Program-made: the position numbers and the translations under genes | From: UBA12202 sp049595035 | GTDB taxonomy: Bacteria > Pseudomonadota > Alphaproteobacteria > Puniceispirillales > UBA1172 | Reading direction: 5' to 3' | DNA length: 64,000 nucleotides | Assembly (NCBI GenBank): GCA_049595035.1 | Contig: JBMYKD010000004.1 | Location: 45,962-109,961 of the forward strand | Shown here: piece after piece, positions 43,948 to 53,505 of the stretch | Position numbering within the stretch: the first letter of the stretch is position 1 | Layout: every line of letters starts with the position of its first letter | The notes under the pieces: generated by a model | Database searches by the model: none | What the model was told of the DNA's origin: nothing | What the model saw: the letters and a program-made list of their open reading frames with translations, nothing else

Positions 43948-46392
43948 TTATGATCGCATGCGACTTCCATTGGCGTCAAATAAAGGTGTTGCCTGTAAAC
44001 AGGCGGGCAATATTTCCCCCAGTAATTCCACGCTCCAGCCATCGGGGTGATCTGCCATTTCCTTGGGCACATAGCCCATTGCCACCGATTTCCCCGATGC
44101 ATGGGCAAAACCGCCTGATGTTACCCAGCCAACAACATCACCCTGATAGGCAATGGGTTCATCACCAATAACATCAGTATCTTTAACATCAACGATAAAG
44201 GCACGCAGACGCATCTTGCCACCATCCTGTTTTTCAGCACATGCGGCGGCCTTGCCAATAAAATCGGCATCTTTGTCATAGGCAACAAATCGGGATAATC
44301 CGCATTCCATAGGGCCATAAACCGGACGATATTCCCGCGCCCAACTGCCAAAGTTTTTCTCCAGCCGCAGGGCGTTTAAGGCTCGGCTGCCAAACAGACG
44401 AATATCATGATTCTGACCTGCCGCCATGATATCATCAAATAGTCGTCTCTGATATTCGGCGGCAACCCATATTTCATAGCCCAGATCACCTGTATAGCTA
44501 ACTCGTCCAATAATGACCGGCACCATACCCAGATGGGTTTCCCTGATATCCATAAAACGGAAATGATCATTGGATACGTCATCATCGGTAATAGCCGCCA
44601 GCACTTCCCTTGCCCTGAGGCCGGCAATGGATAATCCGGTTAAGCCAAGCCCGCATGACGTGATATTTACTGAACCATCTTGAGGCAAATAAGAATTGAA
44701 CCAGCGCAAGTGATAGTTTTCTGCAATACCAGAACCAATGATCAAGAACCGGTCTTCGGCCAGTCTGGCCAGGGTGAAATCACCTATCACCTTACCATTT
44801 TCTTTCAGCATTGGCGCCAGCGTCATGCGGCCAATTGCTGGAATCTGACAGGCCAGCAACCTATCCAGCCATTCCGCCGCCCCTTCACCAGTGATTTCAT
44901 ATTTTGCAAAACCGGATGTTTCGGTAAGCCCAACACCTTCACGCACGGCTTTCACTTCGGCACCAACATGTTCAAAATCGGTGCTTCGACGCCAGCTAAA
45001 CACATCACTAACGCCATCTGGCGCATACCATAACGCCTGTTCCAGCCCATAAGCCGCGCCAAATTGTGCGCCTGCTTCACGCAATTTGTCATAAATGGGC
45101 GTTGTCAGTAATGGCCGTGCCGCGGTTAATTCTTCGTTAGGGTAACGAATGGAAAACCGCCGTGAATAGTTTTCGCGCACGCGTGCATTGGTATAAGCCA
45201 TGCTGGTATAATCACCGAACCGGCTGATATCCATTGCCCAGACATCAAAGCCGGGATCACCATCAACAATCCAGTTGGCAAGTGACAACCCAACACCACC
45301 GCCCTGACTGAACCCTGCCATCACTCCGCAAGCACACCAGAAATTGGTTAAGCCGCGCACAGGCCCAATCACCGGATTACCATCCGGTGCAAAAGTAAAT
45401 GGCCCATTGATGATCTGCCGAATTCCGGCTTTCTCAAAAGCGGGAAAATGCCTGAAGCCAACTTCAAGTGATGGGGCAATGCGATCAATATCAGGTTCCA
45501 GCAATTCATGGCCAAATTCCCATGGTGTTTCTTTTTCCGACCATGGCACGCAAGCCCTTTCATATGTTCCCATTAACATACCGCCGCGTTCCTGCCGCAA
45601 ATAAATCTCACCGTCAAAATCGACGATATGCAGCACTTCCTTGCCAGTCTTTTTGTTAATCTCTGCTACTTCAGGCATATCTTCGGTTAACAGATACATA
45701 TGTTCCATGGCTAAAATGGGCAATTCCAATCCAACCATACGGCCAATTTCCCGTGCCCATAATCCCCCGCAATTCACCACATGTTCGGCGTGAACATCGC
45801 CCTTATTCGTATGCACAATCCAGGTGCCATCCGGTTTCTGTTCCAGCGATTCGACTTTGGTCTGGGTATGATATGTTGCCCCGTTTTTTCGTGCCGCTTT
45901 AGCATAGGCATGGGTCACCCCGTATGGGTCTAGATGGCCTTCGATAGGATCAAACATACCGCCAACAAACTGGCCGGGATCAACTAAAGGCATCAGCTCG
46001 GCTGCTTCTTCGGCGGTAACAAGTTCCAGCCCTTCCATGCCCAGATATTTCCCTTTGGCATAAATGCTTTTTATCCAGTCATAGCGTTCCTGCGTTGCGG
46101 CCATCATGATCCCGCCAGTGATATGCATGGTGATATCCTGACCAGACAGGTCTTCAATTTCATTATATAGCTTAATGGTATATTGCTGGAGTTTGGCTAC
46201 ATTCGGGTCACCATTGATGGTATGCATACCGCCAGCAGCATGCCATGTTGATCCTGACGTCAAATCCTTGCGTTCCAGCATCATAACATCGGTCAAGCCG
46301 CGTTTGGTTAGATGATAAAGCACAGACGCACCAACAACACCGCCACCAATAACAACGACTTGCGCTGTTGTTTTCATTTTGTCTGACATCAT
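43948..46392 (-). CDS. Dimethylglycine/sarcosine dehydrogenase-like flavoprotein
   Basis: An 814-residue two-part enzyme. Residues about 1-370 are a DAO-type FAD domain (VVIGGGVVGASVLYHLTKRG; GSTWHAAGGMHTI, with the WHAAG motif where FAD is attached covalently through His in DMGDH). From about 430 come an FAO_M linker and GcvT folate-binding and C-terminal domains (GFAKYEITGEGAAEWLDRLL, YTGDLGYEIWV, GRALNALR-like). Such enzymes oxidise an N-methyl group and hand formaldehyde to tetrahydrofolate as 5,10-methylene-THF. Substrates of relatives are dimethylglycine, sarcosine or similar. It stands alone, divergent from a LysE gene. Confidence 0.93.
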   Translation of the reverse strand: MMSDKMKTTAQVVVIGGGVVGASVLYHLTKRGLTDVMMLERKDLTSGSTWHAAGGMHTINGDPNVAKLQQYTIKLYNEIEDLSGQDITMHITGGIMMAATQERYDWIKSIYAKGKYLGMEGLELVTAEEAAELMPLVDPGQFVGGMFDPIEGHLDPYGVTHAYAKAARKNGATYHTQTKVESLEQKPDGTWIVHTNKGDVHAEHVVNCGGLWAREIGRMVGLELPILAMEHMYLLTEDMPEVAEINKKTGKEVLHIVDFDGEIYLRQERGGMLMGTYERACVPWSEKETPWEFGHELLEPDIDRIAPSLEVGFRHFPAFEKAGIRQIINGPFTFAPDGNPVIGPVRGLTNFWCACGVMAGFSQGGGVGLSLANWIVDGDPGFDVWAMDISRFGDYTSMAYTNARVRENYSRRFSIRYPNEELTAARPLLTTPIYDKLREAGAQFGAAYGLEQALWYAPDGVSDVFSWRRSTDFEHVGAEVKAVREGVGLTETSGFAKYEITGEGAAEWLDRLLACQIPAIGRMTLAPMLKENGKVIGDFTLARLAEDRFLIIGSGIAENYHLRWFNSYLPQDGSVNITSCGLGLTGLSIAGLRAREVLAAITDDDVSNDHFRFMDIRETHLGMVPVIIGRVSYTGDLGYEIWVAAEYQRRLFDDIMAAGQNHDIRLFGSRALNALRLEKNFGSWAREYRPVYGPMECGLSRFVAYDKDADFIGKAAACAEKQDGGKMRLRAFIVDVKDTDVIGDEPIAYQGDVVGWVTSGGFAHASGKSVAMGYVPKEMADHPDGWSVELLGEILPACLQATPLFDANGSRMRS

Positions 46393-46471
46393 TACCCCCC
46401 TGATTGATCCTTACCATTACAGATAAACTCATTTCGCATCATTAGACAACAACAGACAGGAATCATTCCAT

Positions 46472-46494
46472 CCCCGACATCATCTGATATCGGG
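46472..46494. repeat. Inverted repeat in the divergent region between the DMGDH-like and LysE genes
   Basis: CCCGACATC and GATATCGGG form an 8-9 bp stem with one mismatch around a four-base loop, between two divergent start codons. It could be an operator for a regulator of the oxidoreductase gene or a small hairpin. There is no further support. Confidence 0.35.
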
Positions 46495-46561
46495 CTAATT
46501 TTCATAAATATGAATATGATTACACTGGCAGCAAACACCACATATATGGTAATTCCAGCTT

Positions 46562-47191
46562 ATGATCAGCCTGTCTTTCATCCAGCTTTGGCTTTACGCC
46601 ATAGCTATTTTTGTTTTGTTCTTGACGCCAGGGCCTGTCTGGATTGCCATTATGGCACGTTCTATGGCATCCGGCACCAATAGCGCATGGCCTTTGGCAG
46701 CAGGCGTCGCGTTAGGTGATTTGATCTGGCCTCTCGCGGCTATTGGCGGCGTTGGTATATTAGCGCAATTTCATTCAGCGGTCATGCCAATGTTAGCTTT
46801 CATTGCCGTCATGATATTCATCATCATGGGCGTTATGTTGATCTGGAAGGCAAATAAGACACCAGAACATTTAGGACAATTAACCCGATCCGGATTTGTA
46901 GCCGGGTTTATGGCCGGATTTCTCGTCATAATCAGCAATCCTAAAGCTATTCTTTTCTATATAGGCGTTTTACCCGGATTTTTTGATCTGACCATAATCA
47001 CCATTGTGGATGCATTACTCATCAGCCTGATATCGGCCAGCATTCCATTTTCTGGCAATCTGGTCATGGCCATCGTCATGAGCAAAAGCCGTCACTGGCT
47101 AGCTACGCCGACACGAATAAAGCGTCTTAATCTGTTATCTGGCATATTATTGATTATCGTTGGCGTTTTCATATTTATTAGCCAAGTCTAA
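46562..47191 (+). CDS. LysE/RhtB-family exporter
   Basis: A 209-residue inner-membrane protein with about six spans. The family signature FLTPGPVWIAIMARSMASG lies at the first loop, followed by a GVALGDLIWPLAAIGGVG pair and the NPKAILFYIGVLPGF motif. LysE/RhtB proteins export amino acids or related small molecules. It is divergent from the DMGDH-like gene. Substrate unknown. Confidence 0.9.
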   Translation: MISLSFIQLWLYAIAIFVLFLTPGPVWIAIMARSMASGTNSAWPLAAGVALGDLIWPLAAIGGVGILAQFHSAVMPMLAFIAVMIFIIMGVMLIWKANKTPEHLGQLTRSGFVAGFMAGFLVIISNPKAILFYIGVLPGFFDLTIITIVDALLISLISASIPFSGNLVMAIVMSKSRHWLATPTRIKRLNLLSGILLIIVGVFIFISQV

Positions 47192-47221
47192 TGCCAGATA
47201 TAAGGCCGAGAATAATCTTGT

Positions 47222-48157
47222 CTAAAACGCCTCCTCACGACGTCTGACTTCTGCTGATAGCACCTGATTATATGGGGTCGGGATATTCATGTCCTGCCCC
47301 AGCACTGATACCATACCATTAATCGCATCAATTTCTGATGGCCGGCCGGCCATATGATCTAACCGCATGGATGGATTGGCTTTTGGCATGCCTTCAGCAA
47401 AAGCGGTTGCATAGGCTACCGGATCATCAAATGAAAAGGAAATGCCTCTGGCTTTGCCCAGATGATACGCTTCCAGCATGGCACCAATGGCAATGTTCTT
47501 CCATTCGGGATTGGCAAATAACTCACCAATATTGCAATCAAATACCGTACATGGCGCACTAAGCATGACATTGCAGATATATTTTTCCCAGATCAGCTGA
47601 TTGATATCATCGAATGCCGTGGCCTTGAAACCAGCCTTTTGCCATAATGCTTCAACAGCAGAAAGACGGGAGGTGATGCCGCCATTAATCTCACCCATAC
47701 GGATTTGCCGCATATTATTATGGTGAATATGACCAGGTCCAATAATGGACGCACCGAACCCTTCGGCAACACCTAATAACACCTGATCAACCGGCATATG
47801 GGCGGCGATACGGTCAGCGGCACCTAATCCGTTCTGTATAGTTAAAACCAGCTGTGATGAATGGAACATAGCGGCAATGCCACGCGCCGCTACTGCTACA
47901 CCTGATGCTTTGGTTGCAATGATAAAAAGATCAGCATCCCTTGCGGCATGAATATCAGTGGATGCGGTGATGCCGGTGATTATTCGGTCACCACTAACCC
48001 CGCTTAAGCGCAATCCGTTTTCATGGATAGCCGCAATATGTTCAGCCCATAGATCAATAACGATAACCTTATAACCCGCTTCAGCAAAAAAACCGGCATA
48101 GACACCGCCCATTGATCCGGCTCCAATGACGGCAATAACAGGTTGAGCTGGCAACAT
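47222..48157 (-). CDS. panE: 2-dehydropantoate 2-reductase (ApbA/PanE family)
   Basis: A 311-residue NADPH-dependent ketopantoate reductase-like protein for pantothenate synthesis. It has the Rossmann motif IAVIGAGSMGGVYAGFFAEAG, ATKASGV, LTIQNGLGAADRIA and the catalytic lysine region WEKYICNVMLSAPCTVF. The C-terminal helical domain includes PKANPSMRLDHMAGRPSEIDAING with the conserved S-M-x-D-H-G-R-x-E-I pattern. Paralogues acting on other 2-keto acids exist, so pantothenate synthesis is likely but not certain. AAGGAG precedes the ATG. Confidence 0.85.
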   Translation of the reverse strand: MLPAQPVIAVIGAGSMGGVYAGFFAEAGYKVIVIDLWAEHIAAIHENGLRLSGVSGDRIITGITASTDIHAARDADLFIIATKASGVAVAARGIAAMFHSSQLVLTIQNGLGAADRIAAHMPVDQVLLGVAEGFGASIIGPGHIHHNNMRQIRMGEINGGITSRLSAVEALWQKAGFKATAFDDINQLIWEKYICNVMLSAPCTVFDCNIGELFANPEWKNIAIGAMLEAYHLGKARGISFSFDDPVAYATAFAEGMPKANPSMRLDHMAGRPSEIDAINGMVSVLGQDMNIPTPYNQVLSAEVRRREEAF

Positions 48158-48341
48158 GATGAACTCCTTCTTTCAACATCCGTTCATCCTATCCTGCCTG
48201 ACCGTCATTAAGCAATATCCGTTTCAATTGTATGTCCCGATGCTGAAATAAATCATGTCATGCTTAGGTTAATGATTGAGTTTAGGCTATGGATGCTTAT
48301 CATCATTTTTATAGATTTTTTTCTGAAAGATCGGGATTCGT

Positions 48342-49886
48342 ATGACCAATGCTTCTTCCAAACTGGAACGATCTGGCCGCCGCCGCCGTCATAATCAGAC
48401 CAATCCGGCCTCTATATCGCACAAACATATTCCCGCATATGGAAATGGACTCACCCCCCTTCGTGATGAACATTGCCAGATGATTCACCATCAGGCTCTG
48501 ACCATTCTGGCAGAAATTGGACTTAGTGATGCCCCTGTTGAAGTGATTGATCTGCTTACCCCATATGGGGCACATATGGATGATGCTGGCAGGTTGCGCA
48601 TTCCCCCATCCATTATAGAACAGATGATGGTTGATCTGCCGCAGCAATTCACGCTTCATGGCCGTGTAGATGATGCTGATATCCATCTGGGCGGGAATAA
48701 TGTGTACACGGGGAGTGGAGGAGCCTCACCACAAATACTGGAATATGATGATCAGGGACTAGCCAATTACCGTGCTTCTACTCTAGCTGATCTTTATGAT
48801 GCGGCCAGACTGGTTGATCACCTTCCCCATATTCATTTCTTTGCCCGTTCCCTTGTCGCAACCGATATAACAGACATGCATAATCTTGATATCAACACCG
48901 CCTATGCCTGTTTTCAGGGAACCGCAAAACCTGTTCTGACAAGCGCATCATCCGCCCATGCCGCAGATGAGATTATCGCCATGGCAACATATATAGCCGG
49001 TTCGGCAGAAGCCTTAAGTCAACGTCCGTTTTTCGGATTCAATATCAATCATGTGGTACCGCCATTACGGTTTGATGCCGAATCCTGTCAGGTTATTATA
49101 CGCGCGGTTCAGGCCGGGGTGCCTGTCATGATCAATACGTTCGGCCAGCTGGGGGCATCTAGTCCGGTGACAATGGCCGGATGCCTTGCCCAGACCATGG
49201 CAGAAACACTGGCCGGGATGGCTATTGCCTGGGCTGTATCACCTAAAGCCAAAGCGGTATTTGGCCCACGCCCCATGATTACTGATCTGCGGACTGGCGG
49301 TATGAGTGGCGGAAGTGGTGAGCAAGCCTTGTTAACTGCCGCCGCCGCCCAGATGGCCCGATTTTACCGATGGCCAAGTTCAACCATTGCTGGCGCCACT
49401 GATAGCAAAACTCTCGATGCTCAAAGCGGATATGAAAAGGCGATCAATGTTTCCATGGCTGTCGAGGCAGGAGTAAATCTGATCACCCAGGCTGCTGGCG
49501 CACAGGCCAGTCTGATGGCGGCATCTCTGGCCGCTTATATCATTGATAATGATATGCTAGGGGCAATTATCCGTGCCAGCCAGATGATTGAAGTTACGGA
49601 CGAAACCCTTGCCATGGATGATATCAGAAATGTTGTCATGGGTGAGGGGCACTTTCTTGGCCAGCAGACAACGCTGGAACGTATGAATAGTGATTTTATC
49701 TATCCGGATATGGCCGACCGGTCGAGCGTCGAAGAATGGCTCGCCAATGGCCAGCCAGATATCATTACCAAAGCCAGCATCCGTACCAAGACCATTCTGG
49801 AAACAGCACCAATAGCATATATCCCTGCCGCCATAGATCAGATGATCAGGGAACAATATGATATCCGACTACCCCCCTTATCATAA
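48342..49886 (+). CDS. MttB-superfamily (trimethylamine methyltransferase-like) protein without pyrrolysine
   Basis: A 514-residue TIM-barrel methyltransferase of the trimethylamine methyltransferase family. The frame is complete with no in-frame TAG, so it is a non-pyrrolysine member. Those characterised transfer a methyl group from glycine betaine or another quaternary amine to a corrinoid protein. Conserved stretches include LLTPYGAHMDDAGRLRIPPS, GSGGASPQILEYDD, GSAEALSQRPFFGFNINHVV and GVNLITQAAGAQASLMAASL. No corrinoid protein gene (MttC type) lies nearby. Its stop codon directly abuts the stop of a convergent FAD oxidoreductase gene. Confidence 0.88.
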   Translation: MTNASSKLERSGRRRRHNQTNPASISHKHIPAYGNGLTPLRDEHCQMIHHQALTILAEIGLSDAPVEVIDLLTPYGAHMDDAGRLRIPPSIIEQMMVDLPQQFTLHGRVDDADIHLGGNNVYTGSGGASPQILEYDDQGLANYRASTLADLYDAARLVDHLPHIHFFARSLVATDITDMHNLDINTAYACFQGTAKPVLTSASSAHAADEIIAMATYIAGSAEALSQRPFFGFNINHVVPPLRFDAESCQVIIRAVQAGVPVMINTFGQLGASSPVTMAGCLAQTMAETLAGMAIAWAVSPKAKAVFGPRPMITDLRTGGMSGGSGEQALLTAAAAQMARFYRWPSSTIAGATDSKTLDAQSGYEKAINVSMAVEAGVNLITQAAGAQASLMAASLAAYIIDNDMLGAIIRASQMIEVTDETLAMDDIRNVVMGEGHFLGQQTTLERMNSDFIYPDMADRSSVEEWLANGQPDIITKASIRTKTILETAPIAYIPAAIDQMIREQYDIRLPPLS

Positions 49887-51215
49887 TCACCCGAGAACAG
49901 AAAAACTGGATTCGTTATTGACCGGACGGTGCCGTGAATAGAATCCAACATCTATCTGGCGCTGGATATATGGCAGGGTAAAGGATAAAGGTGTCTGGTC
50001 ATGATCATGGCCAGATTCTACATATTCCACCAGTTCAGCCATCATTTTGCCAGCAATAGGGGCATTTTTATACTGATTGCCGCTAGTGCCGCACGCCATA
50101 TAAAAACCATCCAGAGCAGATTTATCATAAATGGGTATCCAGTCCGTTGATGCATCATATAGATCAACAACCCCGCGCGTTTGTGAAGGGATTCCCAAAT
50201 CCGGCACCCGCTGGGCATAGCGCATGGCCTGAGTAGTCCACTGATCGGTAAAATCACGATTATAATCCATATCATTTTCTGTCCATTGATGGGGATCACA
50301 AGCCGGGTCTTCGCTACCAATTAAAATATGGTTGCCATGTTCTGGCCGACAATAACAGGCAATGTCACTATCGGATACGATGGTGCCATGATGTTCAAAA
50401 TCAAATCCTTGCGGGGCAGGTACATGAACAACTTCTTGCCGCAAGGGGCGGGTTTTGATGCTCATATCATGATCTACACCAGCCATGTGATTGATGATGG
50501 AAGAACCCGGGCCAGCGACATTTATCACCACCGGCGCGTGAAGCATATCACCATTGGTTAGCCTGATACCAGTAACGCGGCCAGCTGACTGGCAGATTTC
50601 TGTGACTTCAACCCCCATCAAGAACTGTGCGCCATAGCGTTGGGCCGCCGCCGCTAGATTTTGTGATGAAAGAGCCGGGTCAGTCACATAGCCCGCATGT
50701 GGCCAGAATACACCACCCCTGATCTGGTCACCATTTGACTGACCGAATTGCGGATCATCCAGACGTCGTGGAGGCGCATAACTATCCAGTGAATATATGG
50801 GCAGTCGCGATTGAATAGCCGCCGCATCCCATTCTTCGATAGGACAATGCAAGGCTGTGCTATTTTCTATATGTTTTATCAGATGGCCATTAGCATCCGA
50901 TTTCATGACAAGACAACCCACCTCACGGAAAGTGGCCAAAGTGCTGGCATCTGTTTCTTCCAGATAATCTTGCCAGTCGCGCCAGTAATGATACCCTTCC
51001 CATGCAAAAGCTGTCCCGTCATAAGTGGAATAATGCATGCGGATAATGGCACATGATCCGGCGGTTGAACCATGCCCGATCTGGCTGTTGCGATCAACAG
51101 ATAGCGTTTTATACCCTTTTTTGGCCATTTCATAAGCAATTGCCGTCCCAATAACGCCTGTCCCAATAATGATGACATCTGCGGTATCCGGTATGTTTGA
51201 CGCCCTGCCCATCAT
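49887..51215 (-). CDS. FAD-dependent oxidoreductase (sarcosine oxidase beta/DAO-like)
   Basis: A 442-residue flavoprotein of the DAO fold: VIIIGTGVIGTAIAYEMAKKG with the acidic end LSVDRN, then GHGSTAGSCAIIRMHY. The central YVTDPALSSQNLAAAAQRYG and the late MACGTSGNQYKNAPIAGKMMAELV complete the FAD site. Relatives oxidise sarcosine-type or other amines. AGGAGG is ideally placed before the ATG at 51215. It faces the MttB-like gene tail to tail, which suggests but does not prove related substrates. Confidence 0.87.
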   Translation of the reverse strand: MMGRASNIPDTADVIIIGTGVIGTAIAYEMAKKGYKTLSVDRNSQIGHGSTAGSCAIIRMHYSTYDGTAFAWEGYHYWRDWQDYLEETDASTLATFREVGCLVMKSDANGHLIKHIENSTALHCPIEEWDAAAIQSRLPIYSLDSYAPPRRLDDPQFGQSNGDQIRGGVFWPHAGYVTDPALSSQNLAAAAQRYGAQFLMGVEVTEICQSAGRVTGIRLTNGDMLHAPVVINVAGPGSSIINHMAGVDHDMSIKTRPLRQEVVHVPAPQGFDFEHHGTIVSDSDIACYCRPEHGNHILIGSEDPACDPHQWTENDMDYNRDFTDQWTTQAMRYAQRVPDLGIPSQTRGVVDLYDASTDWIPIYDKSALDGFYMACGTSGNQYKNAPIAGKMMAELVEYVESGHDHDQTPLSFTLPYIQRQIDVGFYSRHRPVNNESSFSVLG

Positions 51216-51401
51216 TTCAGCCTCCTATATTTTCCGTCAGGATATGTCTTGATGTTATCTATTGGTGCGCCCCAACGCAAGCATCGTACTGAACATTCCG
51301 CTTATGCCTTTGCCGCATGTTTAACTGTCGAGGCATCAATGTAAACATGCCGTCATGATAAGATACCGCTTGACTTCATCATGAAAACTGTCAAAGGTCA
51401 G

Positions 51402-51609
51402 ATATTCGGTTTCTAGGAGGCTAAGCCAACTGGATGAAAAGGGAAAACGGGATGGGATGACCCAAGATCAGAGGGCCCAAGCCGTTACTGCCCCCGCAAC
51501 TGTGTGCGTGAGCCCACATCCAAATGCCACTGATGGATACCTCTAACCGGTATCATATTGGGAAGGCGGATCAGGGCGTTGAACGCGAGTCAGGAAACCT
51601 GCCGGATAT
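51402..51609 (+). ncRNA. Cobalamin (adenosylcobalamin-type) riboswitch
   Basis: The conserved core is present in order: AAGGGAAAACGGG, then ACTGCCCCCGCAACTGT, ATGCCACTG, TTGGGAAGGCGG and AGTCAGGAAACCTGCC (B12 box). The closing P1 helix pairs ATATTCGG (51402-51409) with CCGGATAT (51602-51609). A small hairpin, ACTGTC-GGGTGT-GACAGT (51624-51641), sits between aptamer and ribosome site and may be the expression platform. It controls the cbtB-cbtA genes that follow: high B12 should lower cobalt transporter synthesis. Confidence 0.93.
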
Positions 51610-51657
51610 GAATGTAACAACCTTACTGTCGGGTGTGACAGTTAATGGAGATTAAAT

Positions 51658-51828
51658 ATGACAAATCCTACAATTACCCGTTCCTATTCAGTGAACCGCT
51701 ATCTTCCTCTGATCATGGCTATCATGCTTGGTGTCAGTGTTCTTGCTGTTGCAGGACATGCCCAGTCACCGACATTGCATGGTGCCGCACATGATACCCG
51801 TCATGCGACCGGATTTCCCTGCCATTAA
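51658..51828 (+). CDS. cbtB: Cobalt transporter subunit CbtB
   Basis: A 56-residue protein with one membrane span (LPLIMAIMLGVSVLAVAG) and the family's hallmark C-terminus HDTRHATGFPCH, whose His/Cys cluster probably binds the metal. CbtB is predicted to work with CbtA as a B12-regulated cobalt uptake system; biochemical evidence for the family is thin. GGAG is seven bases before the ATG. It lies directly after the riboswitch and 65 bases before cbtA. Confidence 0.92.
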   Translation: MTNPTITRSYSVNRYLPLIMAIMLGVSVLAVAGHAQSPTLHGAAHDTRHATGFPCH

Positions 51829-51893
51829 GCATCTGCCACTAATGATGGCGATTTAATTTCGGCAAAATCTTTAATGTAAATAGGGGGGTAAAC

Positions 51894-52583
51894 ATGTTTT
51901 CCCGCGTAGTGACGGCTGGCCTTTTTTCGGGTTGTATTGCTGGACTGCTTGGCGGTCTATTGCAATTATATTTTGTTCAACCTGTTCTGCTTCATGCAGA
52001 ATTATATGAATCGGGTCAGCTGATCCATTTCGGCAGTAATGCCATGGCACATAGCCATCAGGGGCATAATGATTTTGATATGATGCGTGATCTGCTAAGC
52101 CTAGGGTTTTCCATGGCGATCTATGTGGGCTATGGGCTTATCATGGTGGCATTAATGGCCATCCGGATGGAAAGCGATCCGATGATCAGCATTCGTCAGG
52201 GTCTGGTCTGGGGTTTGGCCGGATTTATGGCCGTTCATCTGGCACCCGGATTTGGCTTGCCGCCAGAAGTCCCCGGTGTTGCCAGCGCATCTCTAGAATC
52301 AAGGCAGATCTGGTGGGGAGGCACGGTATTGGCATCCGCTCTCGCTTTCTGGATGATCGCCTTTGGCAGGTCGTCGTTAGCATTCGGGCTGGCCATTATT
52401 CTGTTGCTGACACCACATGTGATTGGTGCGCCAGAACCAGAAATGCTGACTGGGCCCGTTCCGCCGGAAATTGCATCACATTTTGCGGCCCGAGCCTTTG
52501 GCGTTGGTATCGCATCATGGGCACTTCTTGGTTTATTTTCCAGCTATTTTCTGTCTTTATCTGCATCTGAAAAATCGGATTGA
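51894..52583 (+). CDS. cbtA: Cobalt transporter subunit CbtA
   Basis: A 229-residue inner-membrane protein with about five to six spans: VVTAGLFSGCIAGLLGGLLQLYFVQPVLLHAE at the start, the histidine-bearing loop AHSHQGHND, then GLVWGLAGFMAVHLAPGFGLPPEVPG. This matches the predicted cobalt transporter CbtA. AGGGGGG precedes the ATG. It forms a riboswitch-controlled operon with cbtB and ends 23 bases from a convergent exporter gene. Confidence 0.92.
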   Translation: MFSRVVTAGLFSGCIAGLLGGLLQLYFVQPVLLHAELYESGQLIHFGSNAMAHSHQGHNDFDMMRDLLSLGFSMAIYVGYGLIMVALMAIRMESDPMISIRQGLVWGLAGFMAVHLAPGFGLPPEVPGVASASLESRQIWWGGTVLASALAFWMIAFGRSSLAFGLAIILLLTPHVIGAPEPEMLTGPVPPEIASHFAARAFGVGIASWALLGLFSSYFLSLSASEKSD

Positions 52584-52606
52584 CTGTCGATATCCTAGTT
52601 TTTTTA

Positions 52607-53503
52607 CTATAATTTTTCGCGTCGTCGCAAGGTTAACTGGCCTTGCGACCGCGCCACCATAACTCCACTTCCTATGATCAGGATAATTCCGGCCATGGCT
52701 ATCATATCCGGCCATGTGCCAAAAAAGATCAGCCCGATGATAACAGCCGATACAATTTCGCTATAAGTAAACGGCGCTAATAACCCTGCTGTTCCCAAGG
52801 CAAATCCCATCACCATAAATACTTGCGCCAATGCGCTGATGATGGCCAGAATGATCAGGGTCAAATATGGCCATTCCACCACTGGTATCCAGACATGATA
52901 GACAAAGGGCGTTAACGAAACTGTCGCCGCCAACCCGCCCCACATGGAAATTACAATCGGATCAGCAAGCACCCCAAGTTTGCGATTGATCAGCATCTGG
53001 AATGATATCATCAACCCTGTCATGACAATCAGCAACGCATAAATATCCAGATCAAAGATATCAGGACGCATCACCAGAATAACGCCAGTAAAGCCACCAG
53101 CGACCCCAAGCCAGGCCGAACCGGCTACCTTTTCCCCCAATACCATCGGTGCAAATAAAATCATCAGAAACGGATAAACATAAAGAATGGCAATGGCATC
53201 TGCAAAATCTACATATTGAACACCAATGATGAAACTGACATTGCCAATAGCCAGAAGCACCCCGCGAATAATCTGGATCATAGGTCTAGGGGGCGACACG
53301 GCATGCCAGCCTGCGCGCCAGAATGCCAATGGGATCAGCAAAATAGAATAGCCCATAAAACGAAGCCAGGCGATCATCGTTGGCTCCATCTGGCTAGTCA
53401 TCATTTTCATGATAGCACCACTAATTGTAGCTAAAGCAAGTCCAGCAACAATGAAAATGATAGCAGCACCATTATTATTATGTTTTGAGGTGGTAGATGA
53501 CAA
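52607..53503 (-). CDS. DMT-superfamily (EamA) transporter
   Basis: A 298-residue inner-membrane protein with about ten spans in two EamA repeats, for example YVYPFLMILFAPMVLGEKVAGSAWLGVAGGFTGVIL in two parts and the second-repeat VISAVIIGLIFFGTWPD. Substrate unknown. It starts two bases after the stop of the MBL hydrolase gene, so the two are co-transcribed. Confidence 0.87.
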   Translation of the reverse strand: MSSTTSKHNNNGAAIIFIVAGLALATISGAIMKMMTSQMEPTMIAWLRFMGYSILLIPLAFWRAGWHAVSPPRPMIQIIRGVLLAIGNVSFIIGVQYVDFADAIAILYVYPFLMILFAPMVLGEKVAGSAWLGVAGGFTGVILVMRPDIFDLDIYALLIVMTGLMISFQMLINRKLGVLADPIVISMWGGLAATVSLTPFVYHVWIPVVEWPYLTLIILAIISALAQVFMVMGFALGTAGLLAPFTYSEIVSAVIIGLIFFGTWPDMIAMAGIILIIGSGVMVARSQGQLTLRRREKL

Positions 53504-53505
53504 GG

